Origin: Coniferiporia sulphurascens
Taxonomy: Eukaryota > Basidiomycota > Agaricomycetes > Hymenochaetales > Hymenochaetaceae
DNA: 64,000 nt
Assembly: GCA_002794785.1 (NCBI GenBank)
Contig: NBBA01000021.1
Coordinates: 1-64,000, forward strand
Direction of reading: 5' to 3'
Each line of letters begins with the position of its first letter. Within the stretch, counting starts at the first letter, position 1. The notes below the pieces were generated by a model. It saw only the letters and a program-made list of their open reading frames with translations, did not search any database and had not been told where the DNA came from. The position numbers were made by a program, and so were the translations under genes. This document shows positions 23,687 through 35,179 of the stretch, piece after piece.

Positions 23687-25946
23687 TCAGCAAACCTGCA
23701 CTTTTGCTACGGATGGATCATGGTCGCTTGCACGCAAGCTAATACTGGACGCCCAGTTATTGACGTGGATGTGCTCCACTTCAACCCCGCGATTTGCAAC
23801 TGCCGCCGAGACAAAGAGGTGGTCAAGCTGCTCGTTGTTCTGGTCAAACACATAGGTATACCGCTCGACGTCTTCAATGCCTGCCACTTCGTCGACATCC
23901 GTCAGTATTCCATCAAACGAAGCGAAGACGGAGCGCGTCATGACGAATTCATTGCAGTCTCCGCCCACTATAACACTGGCATTTGCATCTTTCGAAAGGA
24001 TAGAATTGACGAAGGACTGGAGACGGGCGTAAGCACGAGTAAATAATTCGGGACTCTACACTTACTGCGACAATCTCCACCTGCGAAGTCCGTTGGTCCA
24101 CTCCGAGGTTGACGGGGGGACGAGCGTTGCCTTGGACAGTTGTACTGCCAGTCTTGGCGACAAGGTGCAAATTAACAGTGAAGAACCGCTGGCCCGTGCT
24201 TTCCGGTAAAATCGATTCCCAGACGGCGGCTAGTGGCTTTCGTGACGAATCCCATGCCGAATTCGTTGGATCTATCCGACCGGGATTCAGGCTGTTTTAT
24301 ACGGATCAGAAATTTACTTCGGAGACGCAAATACGAAAGCTGATTTCAAGTACCTTAAACCGAGCTGTCCTGAGTCGTCAACGATGACGGCCGTAGCATT
24401 TGTTGATCCCCCTATTGGCGAGTCTCCGGCTAGTTTGAATTTATCCGCCCGGTAACTAAGGATAGATTCAATAGATCAACCCCGCTACCTCCTTTATCCT
24501 CTTGTAAACAGCACGTACAAGTAAACCTGCCGTATGTTACCTCCGGGCTCTCCGCCATCCATGTCATTGACAGGTGGAATTTCCAGGAAACTGTACTGGG
24601 CACCCCCAGCCGCCACGACTGCGTCCGCTATAGTCTGCATCGTAACGTTCGCAATGACTACACCGTCGTCAGTCGGACCGGAGTTGTCCTGGATTTCTTG
24701 CACAAACAGGAAGTCTGGGCTATTCAGTTTTGTGGCGATTTGCTGAGCAACATCTGGAAGTGTGGTCGATGTCGGCGCCATGTTGTCCACCTACGAATAT
24801 CAGAAAAGTCAACGGCGGGCAGGTAGTACAGTGAACGGCACGTTACGTTGTAATCCCCAATTGTTACAACGCACGGATCGGATGAAGAAGACGTGATTGT
24901 TGTGGCGGGAACCGTGAAATCTGGGGACGAGATAACCTCAGGGGCAGTCGTTGGCATAACGTAGAAAAAGCCGAATCTGCCAAAATTCAGTCAGTTTACA
25001 GCTATTTTTGGAAACGTATGCGGCATACTGATAGAGGATCACGCCCGTTACGTCTGATAGCGTCTGCCCAACTGCAACACTCGGATTGCTTGTGCCATCC
25101 AGAGGGGCGCCGATTATTACTGTTTCAGGATTTCCGTCTGGCGTGCCATCAGAAGCTGCAACGCAACGTCAAAGATGAAAATTACGGAGAGACAACACCA
25201 AAGCAACACACCAAAGGTCATGGTAATTCCGCCTCTCGAATTCTTGCCTGTCACGGGCCAATCTCCATAAACGAATATTTCGCCAAATGAATTCTCGAAG
25301 TCGGTCACAATAGGGCTTTTCACAGTCACGAGCTGGCCTTCGAGACTTTCCCAGAAATCCATGCCAAATGTGTCGGGTTGGAGTGCCGGATTGGAGACAT
25401 CGACGAGACTTTGGTTATTAGGAACGGCCAAGAATCCATCCTGGCCTACGTCCAGAGAAGACAGCTTTTCGGTGGGTGGTGAACGATCCACTCCGAGAAC
25501 GACCGGCACTACTTCGTTCCCAGTAGATATAATGACAATATCGCTGGGACTCTCAAGCTCTGTGCCAAACAAGTTGTCTGGGTCAGAGCTAGACCGGAAC
25601 TCGGAGACGACGCCGTTGAGACTGATCATATCGCCGACGGCAACCTGGTCCTGAATAGTTTTGGATTCCGTGAAAATGTTCAAGCCATTGGATACACGGT
25701 CGTCATCGACCTTCGGGCCAGCAATCCAAAATCCGTCTGGGCCCTTTGGACACAAAGGGTTAGTCCCTTAGGAGAATACTTGAACACATTTGAGGTTGAA
25801 GTACATACTTTGGCTGTTACCATGCCGGTGACGTTCTTGACAGACTCTCCCTTGAGCGGAGAGACGAAGGTGTTGCCCTGGATGTCGGTGACGGCTACAG
25901 CCCCGACCAGTGCGGCGCAAGTCGCGATGGCGAGTAATAATCTCAT
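23687..25946 (-). CDS. Secreted endonuclease/exonuclease/phosphatase-fold protein, copy A
   Basis: This is a likely extracellular nuclease or phosphodiesterase of the EEP superfamily, resembling large bacterial secreted nucleases and their fungal relatives. The N-terminus MRLLLAIATCAALVGAVAV is a classical signal peptide. An N-terminal domain (DGFWIAGPKVDDDRVSNGL, GDMISLNGVVSEFRS, GMDFWESLEGQLVTV, VYGDWPVTGKNSRGGI) resembles the beta-rich region preceding the catalytic domain. EEP motifs follow across short exons: DYN(V)..N near the start, FVQEIQDNSGP with the catalytic Glu, NLHLVAKTGS, the metal motif GGDCNEF, and the final SDHDPS. Bound metal and hydrolysis of nucleic acid are family knowledge; the actual substrate is unknown. 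The start is ATG at 25946 and the stop TGA at 23687. A TATA box sits 60 bp upstream. Copy B follows upstream in the same orientation with the same domain order. Confidence 0.85.
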
Positions 25947-26443
25947 AACTACGCCTGGGACTGTAAATGTCTGATGTTATTCTAAAATTATGAGCGGCAT
26001 TTGCTCCTTATATACGCGAGATCGGAGCAGCAAATGCGGACAGAGGACAAGGTCAGCACACGCTTCAGGCCGACTTTACCTTGTGCTAGGAAGACGGAAG
26101 CCATGTGCACAATGGGATGAGAGGGCCATGCGAACACCATCAATGAGATTCACACAGGATGGAGGCACGTTCGCCCGTTGGGCTTCCGCGGAGCATATAG
26201 ATATCCAACTTCATATCTTCCATGGGCTCCTCCCCGCGACTCGGAAAGCGTTAAGAGCGTACGGATGTATGGTTAGAGTCAGTTCCGTTGACGATCCCAG
26301 GAAATGATACTGAGAAAGCAGTGAAGGCGGAAAGCGCAAATCATGGCCCGTTCCGGAGTTCCGACTTCCGTGGATTGGGCGAGTCTGCGATACGGGTTTA
26401 TAGCGCGGCATCGGTGCAGCAGATAAATACAGCGATCATCATA
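25947..26443. other. Intergenic region between the two tandem nuclease genes
   Basis: This 497-bp spacer carries the TATA box of copy A (26007-26014) and the 3' flank of copy B. No other coding sequence can be supported. It is presumably the copy A promoter. Confidence 0.45.
26007..26014 (-). promoter_or_regulatory. TATA box of secreted nuclease copy A
   Basis: TATATAAG reads on the minus strand about 60 bp upstream of the ATG at 25946. This is a normal TATA-to-start distance for a strongly regulated fungal secretion gene. The match is canonical; its function is inferred. Confidence 0.5.
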
Positions 26444-28686
26444 TCAACAAATTGAGAGCCTAACAATGCTAGGGTCGTGATCACTGGCACGTTCTTTTAT
26501 CGAAGGTGCCCAATTGTTGACATGAATATGCTCTACAGAGACCTCGCGGGCCCTTATGGCATCCGAGATAAAAATATGATCGATCTGTTCGTTATTCTGG
26601 TCGAAGACGTAAGTATAGCGTTCAACATCAGGGATGCCTGCGACTTCGTCGACATCGGTGAGAATACCGTCGAAGCTCTCGAATACGGATTGAGCCATCA
26701 AGAACTCGTTGCAATCTCCGCCGACTATAATATTTGCATCCTTATCTCTTGCTAAAATAGTCTTGACGAACGTCTATAAGCTCGGTCCCGATAAGTCAGG
26801 TGACGCCAGGCACCGAAATTTACAATTACTACTCGCCGCAACGGTATCAACTTGTTTGGTTCGTTGATCAACGCCAGAGTTAACCGGTGGTCTAGCCTCT
26901 CCCTGGACAGGACTGCTACCACTCTTCGAGGCCATGTGCAGATTTATTGTGAAGAAGCGCTCTCCTGAACTGGATGGTAGGACAGATTCCCACACTGCGA
27001 CTAGCGGCTTTCTCGATCTTTGCCAAGCACTATTTGTTGGGTCTATGCGGCCTGGATTAAGGCTACAGTTTGGGTCAGTTACAGACAACTAGAGGGAAAT
27101 GTGAAATCAAACACAGACGTAAGATCGATATTTCCTTTGTCATCGACTACGACAGACGTAGCATCAAGCGGACCACCGGGGGACGCGGCGCCAGCCAATT
27201 TAAACTTATCGGCCTTGTATCTGACAACGGAGCGTTAGCACCAAGAAGCGCAAACAACTGAAGTAAACGAACAAGTAGACACATCGTATATTGCCACCAG
27301 GCTGTCCACCATCCTCGCCATCGACCGGTGCGATTTCTACAAAACTATACCGAACGCCATTGCCCACTTTTGCAATGGCATCAACGAGAGCTGTGAGGGT
27401 CAAATTTGCGCTGACCGTCCCGTCATTTGTGGGACCTGAGTTATCTTGGATCTCTTGCAAGAACATTATATCCGGAGATCCAAGCGACTTCACGATGTGT
27501 TCCGAAACATTCGTTATATGGGAAGACGTTGGAGACATGTTCTCAACCTGGTTTTCTAGTCAGCAGAAGGAAGAAAGGGGGCCTAAAGGACTTATATACA
27601 TTGTAATCGCCTATAGTCACAACACATGCATTGGTATCTGATGATTCAATGGAAGTCGGCGGGACGTCAAAATCCGGTGAGGACAGAATAGCGGAGGCTG
27701 TCGTTGGATAGATATAAAAGTAACCGTGTCTATGATGGGTTAATTAACATATCTGAGTTATAACGTATCAGGAGGCTTGGGCTCACTGCTGTACGATGAC
27801 TCCAGTGATATTTTCGAGACGCTGCCCAATTGCCACACTGGGATTGCGAGACCCATCTAACGGCGGGCCTACAGCCAATACTTCAGGGTTGGCATCAGGC
27901 GTCCCATCGGGTCCTTCATAAGACCTATTTATCATCGTATGCGCAATCGCCAACTATTTTTTAACTTGCCATATATCATTGAAATGCCACCGCGTGCATT
28001 CTTGCCAGTTACAATCCAGTCACCGTAGACCCAAAAATCACCATAGCGGTTATTAAAGTTCACCACAGTGGGGTTTGGCACGGTAACTAATTGCCCCTCC
28101 AGACTCTCCCAGAAGTCAAGACCGTATAGATCTGGAAGAAGCGTGGCGTTGTTTGTTGAAACGATACTCTGGTTATTAGGTACAGCAAGAAACCCTCCAA
28201 TGTCTAGTGCAGACAACTGCTCAGTCGGAGGAGAGCGACTTTCCCCTAGAACAAGTGGCACCACGTTATTGTTTGAAGACAAGACAGAAATACCAGTCGG
28301 ATTTGTTAGTTCAGTAGCGTATAAGTAGTTCGTGTTTGAACGATATTCATGGACGCTGCCGCCTAGGCTGATAAAATCTCCTACAGCAACCTGGGCGAGT
28401 AGACTTTCCGATGTCGAGTAAATAAACAAGCCGTTAGACACGCGAATGTCGTCGACGGGATCTCCCGCAATCCAGAATCCTGTTGCACCCTTATTGATAT
28501 AATTCAGTATAGACAAAGAGACTGTAGTCTCCGAGCGGTTGAACGAACCTTTGCGGTCACCAGACCCGTAAGATTGGAAACATCTTTCCCAGACAATGGA
28601 GAGAGAAAGGCTGGGCCCTGAATATCTGTTACTGACACCGCAGATAGTACAGAAAAACATGTAGCAAGCGCAAAAGAGGATAGCAT
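26444..28686 (-). CDS. Secreted endonuclease/exonuclease/phosphatase-fold protein, copy B
   Basis: This is a tandem paralogue of the gene at 23687-25946, with the same domain order and similar intron layout. The signal peptide MLSSFALATCFSVLSA starts at ATG 28686; an upstream in-frame ATG at 28707 would add seven residues. The N-terminal domain has GFWIAGDPVDDIRVSNGL, GDFISLGGSVHEYRS, GLDFWESLEGQLVTV and VYGDWIVTGKNARGGI. The EEP motifs are MFLQEIQDNSGPTNDG, NLHMASKSGSSPVQGE and SDHDPSIVRL. The copies are clearly diverged at protein level, so the duplication is not recent. All catalytic motifs that I can see are kept in both, so both may be active. Substrate preference cannot be read from sequence. 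Confidence 0.85.
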
Positions 28687-29326
28687 GGCCACATTTTGGA
28701 CGGTCATGTTCACCAACGGACAAGCGACCGAGTCCATGTTAGCAAACATGATCACACCAGTAGCAGCCGTTGGAGACAATAAAGCTGCAGACTATCTCCG
28801 AGCGAGCAGATTCCCAAGCGTGTCGCACTGGCAGCAGGAAGGCATCTCGGACGCGCCGCCTGCGCGCGACAGGTTGACTACTATGTGTACATCACGTGAT
28901 AGAGTGTCCGTTCTAAGAAATCGTAGTGAATTGATGATCTGCGCGCAACTCGAGAGAATTTTTGCCTGGTGCGCGGCCCATTAAAGTGACTGTCCCATCT
29001 TCTTGGAACCTGAATTGGAGGATAGAGAGTGTATCGAGAACCTAGTGATGGGTCCTTGGGAAACCCGTCGGCAGGGAAACATTTACGTGGTTACAGTGAT
29101 GGTCTTTTTTCTCCAGTGGGTAGTGCGGCTACTACACTAAGCGTTGACTCGGAACCCTGAACCGTCGTCCCTCAAGTTGGTTGAACATCCACCAGTCTAG
29201 CCCGACAGGTTCTCTGGTTGCTACTGACTTGAAGGCGAATTTGCAACTTACATTCAACTGGCTGCTACTTGGTGACTTGCAAGCGTATCTTCTTCACTGG
29301 TACTACTGTCAACATCCATCTACAAT
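28687..29326. promoter_or_regulatory. Divergent intergenic region between nuclease copy B and the FAD oxidoreductase
   Basis: 640 bp separate two divergent start codons. I see no convincing coding sequence, tRNA or repeat. It must hold the promoters of both genes. A TACATCACGTGATAG word near 28886-28900 contains the E-box-like palindrome CACGTG preceded by AT, a plausible bHLH site. Confidence 0.4.
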
Positions 29327-31368
29327 ATGAGAATTGCAATAGTCGGGTCCGGTGTATCTGGATTGGGAGCAGCTTGGGTGACTGGCATGCATTCCCTCCG
29401 CTTTGTTGTCTTGCTCACTCTGTTGCGGCATCCCAGCTACTCAACGAACACAGCAGCCACGATGTTCATCTGTACGAGGCAGACTCACGTCCCGGTGGTC
29501 ATGCCAACACAGTCAACTACACTCCTCCTGGAGGTTCTGAAAATAAATCAGTCGCAGTTGATACGTACGCCTCGGAATTTGTCTTCACGCAATTTCTTCT
29601 TGACTAACTTAACTCATATCTTGCAAAAGTGGCTTTGTGAGCACTTCAACTTTTTTTTGCGAAACAGTACAGTAAATTCTCATTACCCCATAAGATTGTT
29701 CTAAATCCTTCAACATACCCAAACTTCCTTCGCTTTTTGAACCGGAAGCAAGTAGCCGTCTCCCCCACAGAAATGACCTTCAGCGTCTCGCGAGACAGAG
29801 GCAGATTTGAATGGGCTGGCGGAAACTTGTTTACTGTGTTCTGTCAGCCCACCAGACTCTTGGATTCGAGCATGTGGAGATTGATTTATGACGTCCTGAG
29901 GTTCAACGCTTGCTCTCGAAGGATTATATTGGAGAATTCCTCAGTCAAAGAAACATCCATCGGCCAATATCTAGAGTCAAATGGTTATTCGTCCTCATTC
30001 CGTGATAATTATCTAATTGTAAGCCTGCATTCGATCGAGAGCTGAATAAAAGTCGACGTTTTCTTAGCCTATGACAGCGGCTGTCTGGAGCACCTCTCCT
30101 GATAAGTGCACTTTAGACTTTCCAGCTCGAACTTTGGTGAGCTTTTACTCTTCCTTTCATAATAATCTGGCTGACGAAGCCGTCTCAGATCCAATTTCTG
30201 TATAATCATCACTTGCTACAAATTACGGGTAAGCCTTCGTGGTTGACCATAAACGGCGGAAGGTTTGTACATCTCTCTATGTCACAGTCGCATACTGTTG
30301 AATATCCTCAGCAAGGTCTATGTCGACAAAATCGTATCTGGATTGAAAAGCAATCAAGTACACTTCTCCTCTCGCGTCACATCCCTCAAAACACCACCGA
30401 CGTCAGAAGTCAGATTAGAAACGTCGGATGGAAGAACTGCGTCATTTGATCATGTCATCCTAGCTTGCCACTCTGACACTGCGCTAGAAATATTAAGGGC
30501 AGGAGACATTTCTTCCGAGGAGGAGCGTATACTTGGCAAATTTCGCTGGAATAAAAACGAGGCTGTTTTGCACTCTGATATCAACGTAATTCCGCCTTCA
30601 TATACTATATTCCGTCGCTAATTCGTTAGTCTCTATAGCTTATGCCGAAACGCCGTTTGGCATGGTCGTGTTGGAATTACTTGTCATCCTCTGCGGTTGA
30701 TAGCCGAGGCATTTACAAAGCTAACATTGACCAAGTGGCGCTGTGCGTATAACCAACACTCTTTGTTTGCCTTGTCTGATACTCTTCATAGGACATGTAA
30801 TATTTATTGGAACTGATCAAAAGGAAAAGCTGGGTTAACAAAGCTTTCTTTACAGACTGGATGAACGACCTCCAGCACATCTCGGAGAAAAAATATGGAG
30901 CAGTCCTTGTGACGTTGAATCCCCCGTTTGAGCCCCGTGAAGAGACTATCGCAGGCCGATGGGCGTATGAACATCCGGTTCTGGACTCAGGGGTACACAC
31001 GTTGTTTTTCAAAGTAGCGAAAAAATGGTTAACAAATTTATCGTCCTCAGGCGATTGAAGCACAGAATGAAATGCCAAGGATCCAGAACGTTAGAGGCAT
31101 ATCGTATGCGGGCGCTTACCTCCGCTATGGCTTCCACGAGGACGGCTTCACATCGGGCTTGCGTGCTGCTGAACGCCTCGGAGCAGAGTCTCCCTTTGAG
31201 ATTGAAGACCCCGATAGAAAGATCTCTTTCCTGTGGCTTGCTAATATTTTCGATTTCTTGGAGAAGTCGGGTGCACGTGTAGTGATCGGATTTGTCCTCT
31301 CTTGCCTTTTAGCCATTCTGAGACGCCCACTTGAACTATTCGTCGACTTGTCTCATCTAGCTCAATAA
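29327..31368 (+). CDS. FAD-dependent oxidoreductase (COG2907-like, amine-oxidase fold)
   Basis: The N-terminal dinucleotide-binding motif RIAIVGSGVSGLGAAW, then LYEADSRPGGHANTV and a spliced VDTGFIVLN, mark this as a flavin-dependent oxidoreductase of the predicted NAD/FAD-binding group often linked to lipid modification. Further blocks are TYPNFLRFLNRK, TEMTFSVSRDRGRFEW, AAVWSTSPDKCTLDFPARTL, KPSWLTINGGS, FDHVILACHSDTALEIL, LMPKRRLAWSCWNYLSS and NVRGISYAGAYLRYGFHEDG. The C-terminus has a hydrophobic segment VVIGFVLSCLLAIL, suggesting a membrane anchor. At least eight short introns are needed. One (30263-30287) would be only 25 nt, and the junction around 30740-30860 could not be resolved by eye. 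Substrate and product are unknown. The start is ATG at 29327 and the stop TAA at 31366-31368. Confidence 0.8.
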
Positions 31369-31570
31369 GCATCCTGCAAAGTATATAGTTCAAGCATTAG
31401 TATTCATTGTCCGACTACTGCCTTTTGAGAGAGAAATAGAGATAATCAACGCGAGACTACAGATCTATGGACACATTCTCGTAACTATTACGGGCAAAGA
31501 ACAGAGCATGCCAAAAATACGACGAAAAAAACTCTAATGTTAGTAATACAGACCGGAATGGAAGATATTT

Positions 31571-34371
31571 TCAAGAACGGGCATCGTGTGGAAGGTCGAA
31601 AGCCACCTGTCGGGCACCGGTTGCGCTGAGTGGTGATTCGCGCTCTTCCCGAGGGGATGACGTGCCGTCAGTGGCAAAACGGACTGATCGCAGCGAACGA
31701 GCGGGTGACGAGGACCTAGGCATGGGAATACGGAGAGACTCTACTCGTCGATGGCTAACTTCTGGTCCTAGCATACTAGGAAGCTCAGCTCCGGAAGCTG
31801 TCGATTGTCGTCCGCGTTCATCTTCGTCTTCGCCTCTAGGCGAGTCGGCAATTATCGGCTTTTGTTCCGATGGGGTCGATGAATGTCTACCATGCCCCAA
31901 CAGACTACGTCGAATTGAGGGTCGATGCCTGCGAGACCCGTGGCCATGCCCGGGGCCTGCTTTGGCCGATGCCTTTTGCTTCGGGGATTTTGAGCGTTTA
32001 CGCGCAGATTCATCGGCATGAGCTTGAGGCTCCTTGAAGCTGCTCGGACTACTTCTGTCGGAAGTCCAGCCTTCATCGTCCTCTTCGTTCGCGACAGTAT
32101 CAGGTGAGGGATGTTCGTGTGAATCGGAAGAATTGTCAAGTCTTTGACCAGCAGTCCTGAATTTTTTCATCGTCTCCTCTCCAAATTCCTTCATCCCTTC
32201 TCCAGCGCACCTTATGTCTTCTCCAATCCCCTTCACTGCTTCTTCAATCTCCTCCCTTTCAATACGCCCCTTGCCCTTGAGTTTTTCCTTCATGCGCTCC
32301 ATAGTCTGTTCGACTTCCCTGGGTGTCCCACGGAATGTGTGGAGTGTTTCTGGACGTTCAGTTCCAGCTGCTGCACCGCGTAGTACCTGAACCTCTTCCT
32401 CCTCTCCGGGTGCCGCTCTTCGCTCCAGTATAATATCGGGACCTTCCTTCCACTCGGCAGTCCCTTCTTCCCCGTCGGGGGGTATATCTGACCTACCCTC
32501 GCTGAGCGCCTTTGGATCACCAGTTTCAATTCCGGAGTCCGGCTTCGAAGGCACACTACTACTTGGAGAGGCCGGTACTTCGCTCCTCCTCGAATCTTCC
32601 TCGGTAGTCTGCTCCAGATATTTTTCGCTGATTCCATCATGTCCGAGCTCGCCACGTTCCAAAGCGCTGTCGCGATTGATGATAATGTCTTCCGGACGAA
32701 TAACTGGACGAGTATGCGTTGCCCACTCGGGCGTCGGGTCCATCGATTGATGTCGGGACCAGGTTCGCGAGACAGAGTGAACGCGCCGGCCAAGAGAGAA
32801 GAAGGGAATAGAAAGACCATGAATGGTGATAGAACAAAGTACCATGAAAGATACGATGGGCTGGATCGTGGCTGCAAGGAGTTCTGTCTGATTTTCGGTG
32901 GGGTTGTTGGGAACAGGCAGGGCTCCCGCAGCTAGAGTGGAGATGAAGACGGCACCGACGCCAATGGGTCCGAAATGACCACTGAAAATGGCCTCTCGGA
33001 AAGTTTTAATGTCCGGGATCCATTTGTAAAGAGCAAGTATGATCGGCAAGCGTCGGAGAAGGAGGACTAGAATGGCAATAACAATGAGCCTCCAAACAGA
33101 TAGGGTAAGCTCTGCGTTTTGGAACGTATTAAAGGGCATCCATGCGCCAATGAAGACGAAGGCAGCAATGTTGAAAAGCAAGTCAATGACGGAGGAGAAC
33201 ACGGACTGTTCTGTTTGGCGATTAAAAAAACCATCCCAGGCAAAAGCCGTCCCGCAGGAGAAAGCCGCTAAGAGATCATCGGAACCTAGCATAGTGGTAA
33301 CACCAATGACGAACATGGCAAGCGAAACATACTGTGCGACATATGACTGTCTGTCAATCAAGTCTGTTCTTTCGCAAAATTTCATAAGATGTCGAAAAGC
33401 AATTCCCAAGACTGCACCAAAAACTACACCAAGAAGCACCTCGTCTTTAAAAAAAAAACATCAATATCCCTTCCGCAACGTGAAGGGGAGAGTATGTGAC
33501 TCACAAAACCAAGTGATTAGAAACCAATCCTGGATCGCCTTCTTATCGCTGGAATCAGTAGCAAGGTAGATCGCGAGGTACAAAAACGGAAAAGCAGCGC
33601 CGTCATTACAACCGCTTTCGGCCGCAAGAAGATGTCGCAAATGGGCCGGAACGTGTTTATCGGCATACTTTCCTCCCACAACAGCAGCGGCCAGGATGGG
33701 GTCTGTCGGCGTTAAGCATGCTGCTACTGCAAGGGAAGAAAGGAAACTAAGGCCCGGAATGAGGGCAAAAATGAGACCCGCAGACACTAACCACCCCTAT
33801 ATGCCCTATCCGTCAGCTCGGTGCACAGTGATAAGCACTGACATATGTTAAGCACGCACCCATGTCATAACTGGGACCAATAGGAAGAACAAACTCTTCC
33901 AGTGCTTTGCCATGTACGCCCTGGGCAACTCGACCCCAATGGCGAACACGCCGACAGCCAGGATTACACGAGTGACTTCCAACGTTATGGTGTTTACAGT
34001 CTCATCTGACCCACCACCCCATGACCGTGGATCAAACAGGTTAGCGCCATATGGACCGATGACAACGCCGAAAACGAAGGCGAGCGGCGCCTCCCCAATA
34101 TACAACTAAGAGACACGAGGCATGAGACAAGATTTTCCCATAGTGACCTCGTTTGCGCACCTTTTCGCGAATAAGAAGGGAGAACATGCCGAACTGAGGG
34201 GGAAATGCATCAGACTTGTGAAGACCTGCAAAGCCTTTGTAGGCTTACCAGCACGATGAATCCGCCAAGAACGGCATAGAAGATGTGTGGAATGGTAACA
34301 TTGAACTGCAAAGCGGGAGTTAACAAACATACAGCACGGCGACAGGAAGAACTGACTGGTCTGAAAGTCAT
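31571..34371 (-). CDS. NHA1: Plasma-membrane Na+/H+ antiporter (NHA1/SOD2 type)
   Basis: This transporter exchanges cytosolic Na+ or K+ for external protons in salt and pH tolerance. It has many membrane segments typical of CPA1 antiporters: LYIGEAPLAFVFGVVIGPYG, VILAVGVFAIGVELPRAYM, the ion-binding VAACLTPTDPILAAAVVGGK and the key acidic pair in LLAAESGCNDGAAFPFLYL. SDDLLAAFSCGTAFAWDGFF, FNIAAFVFIGAWMPFN and GPIGVGAVFISTLAAG follow. A cytoplasmic tail of about 350 residues is hydrophilic, rich in Ser, Glu and Arg, and probably regulatory, as in yeast Nha1. The start is ATG at 34371 (MTFRPVSS). A 27-nt GT...AG stretch directly after it can be read as coding or, less likely, as an intron; both keep the frame. 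Four clear introns lie in the 33440-34330 part, and the last exon is 1.87 kb. Confidence 0.93.
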
Positions 34372-34788
34372 GATTGTCGTAGACAAGTCGTTAGTGGGCA
34401 GTTGGTCGTCGTCGTCGTCCTGTGGTTTGTGGAAAATGATAAGTTGGAGCGACCTCGGTAAAGTACCCGGACTGACCGTATATATGGCCGAGTTCGAGAC
34501 TTAGCCGGGTCTTGGCTCTTGGAGAACTTTATAGCGAAAACAATACGCTTTCCGCGTGCTCGTTATCTCTGAAAGCGACGGCGTTGAAACAGGCTGCGAA
34601 AGGAGATTCGGCAAGGCGTAAACGCCAAGTTGTGTCTGCCCCGGCACAGGTGCAGACGTTTATATTGCCGTGAGAACCGATTTCCGTTTTCACTCAGCGG
34701 CGGCTAGCCAAGACCGCCGGGGACGAGATGAACGGAACGAAAAGCCAAGACGCTTGCTGTCTTGTCGTTCTCAACTCGAGAGACATTA
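34372..34788. promoter_or_regulatory. Promoter region of the Na+/H+ antiporter gene
   Basis: About 417 bp upstream of the antiporter ATG. A CATATATACGGTC word on the minus strand near 34475-34487, roughly 105 bp from the start, is TATA-like, and a second AT-rich patch lies near 34650. No gene can be supported in this stretch. Confidence 0.35.
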
Positions 34789-35176
34789 ATGCTCAACGCC
34801 TTTCTGCGGCACACAATGCGTCCAGCCGACTATCTCGGGCTCTTGAGTACAATTTCACTGATCTTAGCTCCGGAGAAGCGCTCGTACCTGACGTTTTTTT
34901 CTTTCATTCGAGAGCGCCTTTATGTAATTGAACCACGCTGGAGCCTCGTTCTACCCGCCAGCATTCTCATTGTATTAATGCAGAAGCCAAGGTAAGTAGT
35001 TGTGGTTCATCCGAACTATCCCGACCACACTTATAAGGAAAAGAACCAGAGAAAAAGGAAAGAAATCAAAACTGGACTATTGGAACCCCTGTGACTTTAC
35101 TCGCAAAGATCAGCCGCCCCCTCTCCTGGGCACCTTTATTGCCCGCACGAGACGCCAGCGACAGCCTGGGTGCTAG
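34789..35176 (+). CDS. Doubtful small two-exon gene
   Basis: An open frame from ATG 34789 (MLNAFLRHTMRPADYLGLLS) reads through hydrophobic sequence (SLVLPASILIVLMQ). It meets a perfect GTAAGT donor near 34993, and joins across about 45 nt to a basic second exon that ends at TAG 35174-35176. The total is about 115 residues. I recognise no family. The gene would be tail-to-tail with the secreted-protein gene. The good splice donor is the only real support; it may be a chance open frame or an antisense transcript. Confidence 0.2.
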
Positions 35177-35179
35177 CTT

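Noticed and set aside
31662..32383. Plus-strand frames opposite the Na+/H+ antiporter tail
   Set aside because: They are shadows of the Ser/Glu/Arg-rich tail on the minus strand, which is continuous with the membrane domain.
34345..34371. A 27-nt mini-intron right after the antiporter start
   Set aside because: The segment reads through in frame and the splice signals are not needed to make the protein, so I treat it as coding.
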